Shown piece after piece: positions 17,605 to 25,736 of a stretch of DNA of 64,000 nt. Every line of letters starts with the position of its first letter. Position 1 is the first letter of the stretch. The notes below the pieces were generated by a model, which was not told the origin of the DNA, did not search any database, and saw only the letters and a list, made by a program, of their open reading frames with translations. Location of the stretch: positions 28,836 to 92,835 of the forward strand of contig JAILHK010000008.1 of the NCBI GenBank assembly GCA_024695815.1, read 5' to 3'. The stretch comes from Prevotella sp. Lineage in GTDB: Bacteria; Bacteroidota; Bacteroidia; Bacteroidales; Bacteroidaceae. The position numbers and the translations under genes are program-made.

Positions 17605-18431
17605 AGTTCTGAACGTAATAATGAAACAAAATCCTGAATATTCGTCAGATTAAACACATAAGGAATTTCTTCGTATGCTTCTTTAAATGAGCCAACACCA
17701 TCCCATCCTTTACCGTCTGTTATCCAAACAAATTTATACCCAGCTATTCCATTAATCTTGGGTGATAATTCCGAATAGGCGCGTGCTACTTCACTTGGCT
17801 TAGATCCTCCGCCCTTTGAATAGAAATTAACTTCAATCAAATATGTCTGTTTTTTTGTTTTAACAACAAAATCAAATCGCTTAATATCTTTACCAAGTAC
17901 AGCTTTTACATCTGGAAGATATTTACATTGTACCTCTTTCTCGCAAGGTATGCCATTCTCGATAAATATGTCATACACCCAGTTCTCCATCACATGTCCA
18001 CTCCTGTTTTTTCTTGCATTCGAATCAAGACCTGTCTCTACGCCAAATACATAGTCAACAAGGTTTTTAATCTCACGGTTTTGGAAAACCTTAGTTAATC
18101 CAGTTCCGCTCATGAATTCCAGAACTCCCTCAACACTAGTAAAAAGTTCATTTATGGGGCGAGCAGTTTTATCAGGTAACAAATACATTTTCTCATCCTT
18201 TCGTCTTGTGGCAATAAGAATGTCAAGCACTTGAAAAACCTGAGGGTCTCTATCCCATATCAACTTTACTGCTTCTGGAAAATTCTCTTTTCCAATGAGG
18301 TAATTGAGTATATTCAAATTAATTGCAATCTCTTCAACGTTTTGCTGAATCTTATCAAAGTCGCAATAGAAATCGAGCGTAGCATTTGTCTCATAGAGCT
18401 GAGACATAAAAAGGTTGAAATTCTTATCCAT
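17601..18431 (-). CDS. dpnB: DpnII-type GATC restriction endonuclease
   Basis: 276 residues, close to DpnII itself (288). 'NRSGHVMENWVYDIF' followed by 'KRFDFVVKTKKQTYLIEVNFYSKGGGSKPSEVARAY' gives the PD-(D/E)xK-type core of this family. The two flanking methylases support specificity for unmethylated GATC. The gene is visibly more A+T-rich than its neighbours, as usual for transferred restriction genes. It overlaps the Dam-like methylase by 8 bases upstream and the second methylase by 4 downstream. Gene order here is alpha methylase, nuclease, beta methylase; in Streptococcus both methylases precede the nuclease. Confidence 0.92.
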   Translation of the reverse strand: MDKNFNLFMSQLYETNATLDFYCDFDKIQQNVEEIAINLNILNYLIGKENFPEAVKLIWDRDPQVFQVLDILIATRRKDEKMYLLPDKTARPINELFTSVEGVLEFMSGTGLTKVFQNREIKNLVDYVFGVETGLDSNARKNRSGHVMENWVYDIFIENGIPCEKEVQCKYLPDVKAVLGKDIKRFDFVVKTKKQTYLIEVNFYSKGGGSKPSEVARAYSELSPKINGIAGYKFVWITDGKGWDGVGSFKEAYEEIPYVFNLTNIQDFVSLLRSEL

Positions 18432-19320
18432 AGTTCATCATTAATAGTTCTGTCAGTTTTCCTCGCTTTTCTGGGTTGGCATTGATGAATCGAGAGGCGA
18501 ATACCCGTTCAATCCGATAGTCCTTATATAGTTCCTCGAAGAAGGTGTCCTCAGGATTCTTGGCTGAGCAATCTGCGTTGCTTTCCATCCAGTAACAGCC
18601 AGCATCATCTAGTTGACGACAAAAAGCTGCCAGCGCCCTTTGGTCATCATCATTGAAATCACCTCTAGCATATGCCGTAAAACTCGAAGTAGCATCCAGT
18701 GGACGATAGGGAGGATCAAGATAAACAAATGTTAGTCCATCGATATGCTGAATCGTTTGTGCATAATCGCCCTGACAGATTTCAACTTGCGCAGATTGCA
18801 GAAGTTGACTGTCAGTCCTTAATAGTTTTCCATTGCATATAGTTGGATTAGCATGTTTACCAAATGGCACATTAAACTGTCCCCGTCTGTTAACTCTAAA
18901 AAGGCCATTAAAACATGTCTTATTCAAGAATATCAGTTGGGATGACCTGTCTATATCATCACCGATATGCTGGTTGTATTGCTCACGCACCTCGTAGAAC
19001 ATCTGGCTTCGCCCGTTTTGGTCAGTTATGGCCAAATACTTATTCTCTAATTTTTCAAGATTATCAATGAGCGCTTCTACTTCATCCTTAATAATTCGGT
19101 AAGTAAGAATCAGGTCTTCATTGATATCATTGATTACGGCTTTCCTAATGTTGCGAAAATGCTGCAACATATAGAATAGCATTGCTCCACCGCCTACAAA
19201 CGGTTCTACGTAAGTGAAAGGTTCTTGCTTAATTCTCTCTGGCAGCTGTTCAGACAACTGACTTAATAATTGTCCTTTGCCTCCTGCCCATTTCAAAAAA
19301 GGTTTTGCCTCTATGCTCAT
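18424..19320 (-). CDS. dpnM: Dam-family DNA adenine methyltransferase (M.DpnIIA-like)
   Basis: 298 residues from MSIEAKPFLKWAGGKGQ, 18 codons downstream of the ORF-track start; this gives the normal Dam N-terminus 'FLKWAGGK'. 'YVEPFVGGGAM' (motif I) precedes 'VYLDPPYRPL' (motif IV), the order of the alpha class, and 'FLNKTCFNGLFRVNRRGQFNVPFG' is a Dam signature. It methylates adenine in GATC and protects host DNA from the co-encoded nuclease. It is the first gene of the operon; its mRNA leader of about 260 bases carries a large hairpin (19376-19512). Confidence 0.93.
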   Translation of the reverse strand: MSIEAKPFLKWAGGKGQLLSQLSEQLPERIKQEPFTYVEPFVGGGAMLFYMLQHFRNIRKAVINDINEDLILTYRIIKDEVEALIDNLEKLENKYLAITDQNGRSQMFYEVREQYNQHIGDDIDRSSQLIFLNKTCFNGLFRVNRRGQFNVPFGKHANPTICNGKLLRTDSQLLQSAQVEICQGDYAQTIQHIDGLTFVYLDPPYRPLDATSSFTAYARGDFNDDDQRALAAFCRQLDDAGCYWMESNADCSAKNPEDTFFEELYKDYRIERVFASRFINANPEKRGKLTELLMMNYG

Positions 19321-19375
19321 TGCTCTTTTGTCGTTTGGCTGCGGACAAAAGAAAGCGTACCCTCCTCCAATCATC

Positions 19376-19512
19376 CCTTAACGAAGGCCGTCCACCACAG
19401 AAGCCCGTACAGAGAGATGAAAGGAAGGGGTACGCCTATACAGCATAGGCGTATCCTCATCCCCAGAGACTCTCTGTAACTTAAACTTGTTTGGTGGACT
19501 GTTTTCGTTAAA
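19376..19512 (-). repeat. large nested inverted repeat in the leader of the DpnII operon
   Basis: Three nested helices: outer TTAACGAA...GTCCACCA against TGGTGGAC...TTCGTTAA, middle TACAGAGAG/CTCTCTGTA, inner TACGCCTAT/ATAGGCGTA with a 5-base loop. The whole folds as one rod about 137 bases long. It lies between the promoter (19588) and the methylase start, so it would be transcribed. It could be a regulatory leader RNA or a MITE-like insertion; no ORF lies in it. Confidence 0.75.
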
Positions 19513-19587
19513 AGTCTCTTAGAACTTAGATACTGCTATCTAATTCCACATAGTTAGCCAGCGCTCATAGTGAGCAATAAGCAGTTG

Positions 19588-19617
19588 CAAAGTTAAGCAT
19601 TTCCATCGACAAAACAA
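19588..19617 (-). promoter_or_regulatory. promoter of the DpnII-type operon
   Basis: Minus-strand -7 box TAACTTTG at 19588-19595 and TTG at 19615-19617 with a 19-base spacer, a full match to the Bacteroidota promoter. It implies a leader of about 260 bases before the methylase start. Confidence 0.75.
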
Positions 19618-19635
19618 GCGTTCTGCTTTGCTTTT

Positions 19636-19803
19636 TCACCTTTTCACGCTGATTTCTGTTTCTACGTAGTCAGAAGCATCAAGAACAATTTCGCAGTTTC
19701 GGTACATCTGTCTCACCATCTCAACGGCATCATCTTCATTTTCTGCATCCGTCTCAATAATGCGACTCAACACCTCTGTCAGTTTTATTCTATACTTCGT
19801 CAT
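19636..19803 (-). CDS. DpnD/PcfM-like small protein
   Basis: 55 residues from MTKYRIKLTEVLSRIIE; the ORF track starts 20 codons too early. The pattern 'KLTEVLSRIIETDAENEDDAVEMVRQMY' and 'EIVLDASDYVETEI' matches the DpnD/PcfM family, known from Dpn cassettes and from plasmids. Function is not established. It is read towards the DpnII-type operon, whose promoter starts about 20 bases after its stop. A -7 box ends 9 bases upstream of the start codon, so the mRNA may be almost leaderless. Confidence 0.75.
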   Translation of the reverse strand: MTKYRIKLTEVLSRIIETDAENEDDAVEMVRQMYRNCEIVLDASDYVETEISVKR

Positions 19804-19811
19804 ACGAATTG

Positions 19812-19819
19812 CAAAAGTA
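19812..19819 (-). promoter_or_regulatory. promoter -7 element close to the DpnD-like start
   Basis: TACTTTTG on the minus strand ending 9 bases before the start codon. If active it gives a nearly leaderless mRNA, and it decides for the shorter start. Confidence 0.5.
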
Positions 19820-20007
19820 CCAAAAATCAACGATGATTTTGCTCTTAGATCAGAACTTAACAAAAAAGATCAAAAAAGATCAAATCAAAGAAAAAACCAC
19901 CCTTCCTTTGACTTGATTAGTGATATTAATGTTCATTGACGACTACGCCACTATAAGCATTTTTTCTTTAATTAGTGTAGATAATTTAGTAGGTTAAGAG
20001 TTGAGAG

Positions 20008-20048
20008 GTTGTTTATGCTCAGTGCAAAGATACTAATTTTTTAGCAAA
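20008..20048 (-). repeat. dispersed ~40-bp repeat with promoter box, copy 1
   Basis: GTTGTTTATG, then TGCAAAGATACTAAT and a T-rich end. The reverse complement carries the -7 box TATCTTTGC. Near-identical copies lie at 21181 and 22367 in the same orientation. The surrounding gap 19864-20211 otherwise holds no gene. Confidence 0.8.
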
Positions 20049-20148
20049 TCATCTTATCGAAAGTTCTAAATTACTAAACGAAAAGAGGAAAAAATGTAGA
20101 ATAGTTAATTTTTACATAAAAACTTGACCACCTTATGGTAAAAATGAT

Positions 20149-20156
20149 TATTTTTG
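20149..20156 (+). promoter_or_regulatory. promoter -7 element of small lipoprotein/GNAT unit
   Basis: TATTTTTG with a TTG 22 bases upstream (20124). It is followed in the leader by a perfect 9-bp hairpin (TCGTCGTTT/AAACGACGA, 20169-20192) just before the ATG at 20212. Confidence 0.45.
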
Positions 20157-20211
20157 TTCCCAAATAACTCGTCGTTTACCTTAAAACGACGAATTAACTC
20201 TATTAACCACA

Positions 20212-20343
20212 ATGAAAAATACTTTGTTATTTCTTACTTGTATAATTGTATTGATGACGGGGTGTAGAGAAACAGGAAAGGACGTATTTTATAAGCAATT
20301 TAGAAATGATGAACTTGGAATTGAAAAAGATAAAGATTTGTAA
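20212..20343 (+). CDS. possible 43-residue lipoprotein overlapping the GNAT start
   Basis: MKNTLLFLTCIIVLMTGCRETG... has a lipoprotein signal peptide with lipobox 'LMTGC', then only 25 charged residues. The last 38 bases overlap the GNAT gene in another frame. It could be a translated leader peptide, or the stump of a lost lipoprotein gene joined to the GNAT gene by recombination. No homologue recognised. Confidence 0.4.
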   Translation: MKNTLLFLTCIIVLMTGCRETGKDVFYKQFRNDELGIEKDKDL

Positions 20344-20890
20344 GGCGACCAAAGAACAGGCATCAGAGATTGCCCGTTTGATTATGATAGCGATGACAGA
20401 CGAATGCTGTCTCTACTTCTGTGGTGAGGGATACGGACTGGATGATTTCCGCAAGATGATGACCATGCTGGTTGAACAAGAAGATTCGCAGTATAGCTAC
20501 AGGAACACCCTGGTGGCTATGGACGGGCATCAGGTTGTGGGCTGTTCAGTGAGTTATGATGGCAGCCAACTACACGCGTTGCGTTTGGCTTTCATCAAGG
20601 CTGCCAAGGAATATCTCGGCAAGGACCACTCGGGTATGGAGGATGAGACACAGGCAGGGGAGCTGTATCTTGACTCGCTGGCCGTACTACCAGAATATCG
20701 CCGTCAGGGAATAGCGAGAGCATTGCTGCTGGCAACCAAGGAGCGAGCCAATCAACACGGGCTACCTCATGTTGGCCTTCTGGTGGACACCGATAATCCT
20801 AATGGCGAAGCACTCTACTCGTCTGTCGGTTTCCGATACGTAGGGGACAACAGATGGGGTGGACATCCCATGAAACACATGATCCTGTAG
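20306..20890 (+). CDS. GNAT-family N-acetyltransferase
   Basis: 194 residues. The acetyl-CoA-binding motif is 'YRRQGIARALLLATKERANQHG' (about 130-151), preceded by 'GELYLDSLAVLPE' and followed by 'NPNGEALYSSVGFRYVGDN', the classic GNAT order. N-terminal 'KATKEQASEIARLIM' is the usual first strand-helix. The acceptor substrate is unknown. The start lies inside a possible small lipoprotein ORF. The gene sits in a mosaic region bounded by 40-bp repeats. A less favoured start is MNLELKK one codon on. Confidence 0.85.
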   Translation: MMNLELKKIKICKATKEQASEIARLIMIAMTDECCLYFCGEGYGLDDFRKMMTMLVEQEDSQYSYRNTLVAMDGHQVVGCSVSYDGSQLHALRLAFIKAAKEYLGKDHSGMEDETQAGELYLDSLAVLPEYRRQGIARALLLATKERANQHGLPHVGLLVDTDNPNGEALYSSVGFRYVGDNRWGGHPMKHMIL

Positions 20891-20961
20891 CGAGGCACTG
20901 AATCGCTGCGATCCGGTATCATTTTCTTAGTTTTTTTCGCGTGACACTTGCCTGCAGGTCT

Positions 20962-21180
20962 TTAGCGCTTGTTGCTGAAGAACATGCCGGTGAGGATGAG
21001 CATCGTGCCGATAAGGAAGTAGAGGGTGATGCGCTCGGAGAGCATGAGCCAGGCGAAGAGAACGGTGGTGACGGGGTTGAAATAGACGTAGTTGGTGGCC
21101 ACGACGGCACCAAGCTTCTTCAGGGCCCAGTTCCACGCGATGAAGCAGATCATGGAGGCCACGCAGCCCAGCCACCCGAG
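20962..21180 (-). pseudogene. truncated EamA transporter (C-terminal ~70 residues)
   Basis: The reading frame 'LGCVASMICFIAWNWALKKLGAV...MFFSNKR' is identical in protein sequence to the last ~69 residues of the complete EamA gene at 25817, but the DNA differs at many third codon positions. Homology breaks exactly where the 40-bp repeat (21181) begins; upstream the frame runs into unrelated sequence. The fragment lacks most membrane helices and cannot form a transporter. The silent differences mean it derives from a divergent allele, not from a recent local duplication. Confidence 0.9.
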
Positions 21181-21220
21181 GTTGTTTATGCTCAATGCAA
21201 AGATACTAATTATTTTGTAA
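21181..21220 (-). repeat. dispersed ~40-bp repeat with promoter box, copy 2
   Basis: GTTGTTTATGCTCAATGCAA... abuts the break point of the truncated EamA fragment. Compare copies at 20008 and 22367. Confidence 0.8.
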
Positions 21221-21290
21221 ATCACAACTGGTTGCTGTGCCAGAGCAACAAAATTGTGGCTCACACTGGTCTAAATGACTAATTTAATTC

Positions 21291-22316
21291 TTATTCGGAG
21301 TCTTTCTCTTCAAATGGCAGTTCGCCCAGATATTTGTCAAAGTCGCTTTGGAACAGACGGTCCTGAATAATTCGATACTTCTCAAATTCAGTTTCAGCAT
21401 GTAGCACAGCCTCTTCATGAGTTACACTACCAGCATCGTTCAACAAAGGGCGCTCGTCGCTACTCAGATAGGCATCAATACGTTTGGCCCAGTCTTCCAT
21501 CGTCATAGGGATATGACGCTTGGCTCGGCTCTCAGCAAAATCGAGCACAGCAGTTACGATATGCCCCATATCGTCGAGTTCCATCTCATTCAGATAATTC
21601 TTGGCGATAGAAACATCCGTCTTAACAATTTTTCCGTCAGGCGCATTCTCCCAAGTGGTTAGTCCCATGTGCTCTTTTTCAGCATCGGCCCGCTCCATGA
21701 TGAGCTCCGCTGCCGTATGCTGATGCACAGCATAGTGCATCTTGTTTTGAATGCGCTTATAGAACAGCCGTGTGGTAGGTGCATCCTTGTTGTAGTCCAT
21801 GCTGGTGGCATAGATATCTGTGAGCTTTTGGTAGAAACGACGCTCTGAAAGACGAATCTCTCGAATCTCTGCCAGCAGGTGCTCAAAGTAATCCTCGCCC
21901 AAGAAGGTTCCATTCTCCATGCGCTTCCTATCAAGCACATAGCCACGGATGGCATACTCACGCAACACACTGGTTGCCCACTGGCGGAACTGAGTGGCAC
22001 GGATGCTGTTCACACGATAGCCCACGCTGATGATAGCGTCGAGATTGTAATATTGCGTATTATATTGCTTACCATCAGAAGCTGTTCGTCGGAATTTCCG
22101 ACAAACTGACTCTTTAACCAATTCACCAGTATTAAAAGCATTTTGCAGATGCTCTGTTATTGTTGATCGCCCTTTGTCAAAAAGTACTGCAATAGCATCC
22201 TGTGTACACCAAATTGTTTCTTCGGCATACATAACTTCGATTCCCTGTTCCTTCGCCTCGGCCTGGAAAATCAGGAACTCGGCCGTACTGTTTCTTATCT
22301 CGAATTTCTTAGGCAT
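21291..22316 (-). CDS. RhuM-family protein
   Basis: 341 residues. N-terminal 'EVMYAEETIWCTQDAIAVLFDKGRSTITEHLQNAF' is the helix-turn-helix-like region of virulence RhuM proteins. 'YNLDAIISVGYRVNSIRATQFRQWATSVLREYAIRGYVLD' and 'RFYQKLTDIYATSMDYNKDAPTTRLFYKRIQNKMHYAVH' are its strongest family blocks. The biochemical role is unknown to me; such genes are common in islands beside restriction and toxin loci. It lies between two copies of the 40-bp repeat, downstream of a -7 box at 22384, and appears full length. Confidence 0.9.
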   Translation of the reverse strand: MPKKFEIRNSTAEFLIFQAEAKEQGIEVMYAEETIWCTQDAIAVLFDKGRSTITEHLQNAFNTGELVKESVCRKFRRTASDGKQYNTQYYNLDAIISVGYRVNSIRATQFRQWATSVLREYAIRGYVLDRKRMENGTFLGEDYFEHLLAEIREIRLSERRFYQKLTDIYATSMDYNKDAPTTRLFYKRIQNKMHYAVHQHTAAELIMERADAEKEHMGLTTWENAPDGKIVKTDVSIAKNYLNEMELDDMGHIVTAVLDFAESRAKRHIPMTMEDWAKRIDAYLSSDERPLLNDAGSVTHEEAVLHAETEFEKYRIIQDRLFQSDFDKYLGELPFEEKDSE

Positions 22317-22366
22317 ATATGATTAGCTTGTTATTAACCCCGTGACGGAATCACAGTGTTCACTAA

Positions 22367-22406
22367 GTTGTTTATGTACGGTGCAAAGATACTAATATTT
22401 TAGCAA
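22367..22406 (-). repeat. dispersed ~40-bp repeat with promoter box, copy 3
   Basis: GTTGTTTATG followed by TGCAAAGATACTAAT and TTTTAGCAAA. Its reverse complement provides the RhuM -7 box. Spacing to copy 2 is 1186 bases; copy 1 to copy 2 is 1173. Confidence 0.8.
22384..22391 (-). promoter_or_regulatory. promoter -7 element of rhuM-like gene
   Basis: TATCTTTG followed by CA on the minus strand, 67 bases upstream of the RhuM start, inside repeat copy 3. Confidence 0.55.
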
Positions 22407-22496
22407 AATTGTTTCATATGCTATGATATTTCGTTCATTGGAATAATCACGTTCCTATTTGACCTGTTATTTTCAAACAGTTCAAATGACAGAAAC

Positions 22497-22504
22497 TACT
22501 TTTG
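22497..22504 (+). promoter_or_regulatory. promoter -7 element of the DUF4960-GH32 operon
   Basis: TACTTTTG followed by CA, 48 bases upstream of the chosen start. It overlaps the start of the longer ORF in the track, which supports the downstream ATG. Confidence 0.6.
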
Positions 22505-22552
22505 CAATGTTTTTACAACTCATTTGTTTTTTACGCAATAACTAAATTAATT

Positions 22553-24094
22553 ATGAAAAGAACTATTTATTATTTCTGCCGACAACGGTTCTTCGGTTTT
22601 CCATTAGCGATGATCTGTATGGCACTGATGGGCTGCACAAAAGCGGCCGACGACATCATCATTCCACCAGCATCACTTACTCTTGATGCTTTCTACACGG
22701 GCTACATCAGTAGCACAGAACAGGACAATGGGGTGGTTTGGACGTGGTCACTCCTTCCTGACAACATGCAGATGGACATCACCATCACTTGCAACGGCAT
22801 TCCATACTGCCATGAAACTACACGCGCCACAACCCTCATTCAAAAGGATCTTGATACTAATGTGCGTTACGACTACCTGTTCCGACTCTTCGACGGCACC
22901 CATTACAGCGATGCTATCATGAAGACCTACACCCGCCAGGGAGCCACAAAACCACAACAGCTCTGCGTTGAACAGCAAGAGGGTACCGACGCCTACGAAC
23001 TGTTGGTCAGCTGGACACCGAGCTACGACGCAACCGAGATTCTGCTGAAAGGAACCAATGGCATCCGAATGGTACAGGAAACACTGAAAGGCGATGCCAC
23101 CACATATACGATAGATCAAATTACCGACAACGAGACGTGGACCTTCGAGCTGACGGCACTGAATGAAAAGGGTAACTCGCTGCCTGTGACCACCATCTTC
23201 AAGTCGGGCAAACAAAAGGTGGCTTTTCTGAGCCAGTATGCCTCACCTGAGGAGTGCGTGAACATGGGCGACGATGATGAAGCCAGCGCATGGCTGTGGT
23301 TTCACGAAACATATCCCAACAGCAAGTTTCTCAGCGCTTCCGACATCAAAGCGACAGAGGATCTTGCCGACTATCGGGTGCTCTTCTATATACGCGATAT
23401 AGACAGCGGAAACGAAGACGACGCATGGAACCAGCCAGTCAGCATTCAGCAGGCCACGCCCTATATACGCGAGTGGTATAAGGCGGGTGGAAACATGGTA
23501 CTGTGGCAGCACGCCGTGGCATTCATCACCGATCTGGGACGCATGGACAGAGACATGATGCGCAGTGTGGATCACCGGGTGACCATAGGCAACGGCAGCT
23601 GGAATGGAGGCATCTGGCACATGGCAGTACAGATAAACCCTGGCAGCTATTTCGTGGAGGACTTCTCCTCTCATCCTCTCTATAAGGATGTAGATGTGCG
23701 CACCGACGGACGTTCTAAGTATGTGACCGTGAAAGGACCAGCATGGACTGAAGACCATAATATCGTGTTCCATAACCTGCCAAGTCTGATAACAGGTTAC
23801 AACAACCAGGACCCCCGCTGCTACGATGCACTGACTGAGATTTACGGCATCTACCCACTGGGGGTATGGGACTCACAGATAGACTGGGTGAGTCAGCTCA
23901 ACGTATGGGAAGCCCGTCAGGGCAATACCGAGTGTCGAGGCACGCTGCTATGCATAGGCAACGGTGGCTGTGAGTTCTCTTACAAGAATAGCGACGGCAC
24001 GCCCGACAAGAATGCTTATCCGCACAATAGTCAGTACCAGTCAAATATTTTAAAAATGGCAAGAAACGCAATAGAGTACCTTAAAACACGATAA
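22553..24094 (+). CDS. DUF4960-type surface lipoprotein of a fructan locus
   Basis: 513 residues from MKRTIYYFCRQ..., 17 codons after the track start. The signal peptide ends in lipobox 'ALMGC', so the protein is lipidated. Residues about 30-200 look like two fibronectin-like beta domains ('LLVSWTPSYDATEILLKG', 'TWTFELTALNEKGN'). The C-terminal 300 residues ('KVAFLSQYASPEECV', 'WNGGIWHMAVQINPGSYFVEDFSSHPLY') match my memory of DUF4960. Such proteins occur beside GH32 genes. The GH32 gene starts 6 bases downstream. A role in binding fructan at the surface is inferred from context. Confidence 0.75.
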   Translation: MKRTIYYFCRQRFFGFPLAMICMALMGCTKAADDIIIPPASLTLDAFYTGYISSTEQDNGVVWTWSLLPDNMQMDITITCNGIPYCHETTRATTLIQKDLDTNVRYDYLFRLFDGTHYSDAIMKTYTRQGATKPQQLCVEQQEGTDAYELLVSWTPSYDATEILLKGTNGIRMVQETLKGDATTYTIDQITDNETWTFELTALNEKGNSLPVTTIFKSGKQKVAFLSQYASPEECVNMGDDDEASAWLWFHETYPNSKFLSASDIKATEDLADYRVLFYIRDIDSGNEDDAWNQPVSIQQATPYIREWYKAGGNMVLWQHAVAFITDLGRMDRDMMRSVDHRVTIGNGSWNGGIWHMAVQINPGSYFVEDFSSHPLYKDVDVRTDGRSKYVTVKGPAWTEDHNIVFHNLPSLITGYNNQDPRCYDALTEIYGIYPLGVWDSQIDWVSQLNVWEARQGNTECRGTLLCIGNGGCEFSYKNSDGTPDKNAYPHNSQYQSNILKMARNAIEYLKTR

Positions 24095-24100
24095 ATCCTT

Positions 24101-25687
24101 ATGAAAATGAATATAATAATAGCAGTAATGGCTCTCATCGCAGTGGCCTGCAAGACAGAAGATCCGAATGTGATACTACAAGAGCGCGCATTCGTGAGCG
24201 GAACATCAGTGAACGTGGAACAAAACATTCCCACAATTGACAACGGATGGTACAGGGAGAAAAACCGTCCACAGATACACTTCACACCAGAAAAGAACTG
24301 GATCAACGACCCCAACGGCATGGTATATGCCAACGGCATTTGGCATCTTTACTACCAATACAACCCCTACGGACACGACTGGGGTAACATCTCGTGGGGC
24401 CACGCCACCTCTACCGACCTGTTTCACTGGAAAGAACAGCCCGTGGTGCTCGAACCCGACGAGCTGGGCTATATCTATTCAGGATCGGCCGTGCTCGACA
24501 AAAACAATACCGCCGGCTTTGGCGAGAATGCCATCGTGGCGATGTACACCGCGCATGGTGCTCACGAACAGCAGTGTATCGCCTACAGCACCGATGGGGG
24601 CATGACTTTCACTAAGTATGAAGGTAACCCTGTCATCAAAAACACCACCCATGGCGACTATCGCGACCCCAAAGTGGTGTGGGACGACGTGACCAGCATG
24701 TGGTACTGCGTCTTCGCGCTGGGCGGAGAGCACACCGCGCAGATATGGAAATCGGCCAACCTCAGGGAATGGAGCATCTGCAGCACCTTCAATGCCAGCG
24801 CATATCCAAAATGCAACGATGGTATATGGGAATGTACCGACCTGTTTCCCATGCAGTACAAAGGCGAACGCAAATGGGTGCTCACGGTGAACATCAGCGG
24901 CGGCGGCCCTGTCCTTGGCTCGGGCACCATGTACTTTGTGGGTGATTTCAACGGCAAACGCTTTGTTGCTGACCACTATAACTACCCCCTCTGGGAAGAC
25001 CACGGCATGGACGACTATGCCAGCGTGACTTGGAGCAATACTGGCGATAGAACGGTGTGCATCGGCTGGATGAACAATCAGGCGTATGGCGGTTATCCGG
25101 TGTCACCTTGGCGCTGCTGCATGACGCTGCCTCGCGAAATGGTGCTGGAGGAATACGATGGACAGCCACTGCTGAAGACCACCATCGTCAGCGAGATTGA
25201 AGGCATCGCCGATGACTGGCACTCGGTGGAGGGGCAGACAGCCTCTATATCATCCTTGCTTGGGGCACTTCCTATGGGTATGAATGGCACAAAACCATCG
25301 CTCGATGCCTATCAGGTAAATGTAACGATAGACACGAGTGCTGACTGCGAGATAAAGCTGTCTAACAGCGTGGAACAGGCCTACACCGTGAAATATCTGG
25401 CGGCAACGAGGGAACTTGTCATCAACCGTGGTGCCAAGACAGGAAACACGGGCTTCCATCCCAACTTCGCCATCCCCGACATGCGCTCATCTATCTTCTC
25501 AAACAAGGAAAAGGTGACGCTCTGCCTGTATGTAGATCAGTCGAATGTAGAGGTTACTACCGACGATGGCTCGGTCATCATGTCAACACTGGTGTTCCCT
25601 GACTTCATCTATGACCAACTGATGGTAAGCGGACAGAAGGCTAAGTCGGAAATCAGAAACCTAAACAGGGTGTGGAAGAAGGATTGA
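24101..25687 (+). CDS. GH32 fructan hydrolase (lipoprotein)
   Basis: 528 residues with lipobox 'AVACK' after a short signal peptide. GH32 catalytic residues are all visible: nucleophile Asp in 'WINDPNGM' (about 67-74), stabiliser in 'YRDPKVVW' and acid/base Glu in 'WECTDLFP'. 'LYYQYNPYGHDWGNISWGHATSTDLFHW' is a further signature; the C-terminal beta-sandwich fills the last ~150 residues. It cleaves beta-fructosides (levan, inulin or sucrose). The lipobox places it at a membrane surface. It is co-transcribed with the DUF4960 gene (6-base gap). Confidence 0.95.
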   Translation: MKMNIIIAVMALIAVACKTEDPNVILQERAFVSGTSVNVEQNIPTIDNGWYREKNRPQIHFTPEKNWINDPNGMVYANGIWHLYYQYNPYGHDWGNISWGHATSTDLFHWKEQPVVLEPDELGYIYSGSAVLDKNNTAGFGENAIVAMYTAHGAHEQQCIAYSTDGGMTFTKYEGNPVIKNTTHGDYRDPKVVWDDVTSMWYCVFALGGEHTAQIWKSANLREWSICSTFNASAYPKCNDGIWECTDLFPMQYKGERKWVLTVNISGGGPVLGSGTMYFVGDFNGKRFVADHYNYPLWEDHGMDDYASVTWSNTGDRTVCIGWMNNQAYGGYPVSPWRCCMTLPREMVLEEYDGQPLLKTTIVSEIEGIADDWHSVEGQTASISSLLGALPMGMNGTKPSLDAYQVNVTIDTSADCEIKLSNSVEQAYTVKYLAATRELVINRGAKTGNTGFHPNFAIPDMRSSIFSNKEKVTLCLYVDQSNVEVTTDDGSVIMSTLVFPDFIYDQLMVSGQKAKSEIRNLNRVWKKD

Positions 25688-25736
25688 TTAGCTACTTCAT
25701 TCGGGTAGAAACTGATAAACACAAATGAAGTATTTT

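Noticed and set aside
19376-19512. Integron attC site
   Set aside because: Length and hairpin shape would fit, but the ends do not match the RYYYAAC/GTTRRRY core boxes and no integron integrase is present.
20941-21282. 113-residue plus-strand ORF, and the matching 277-residue ORF at 25805
   Set aside because: Antisense shadows of the EamA sequences; low-complexity Glu/Gly/His composition and no real start context.
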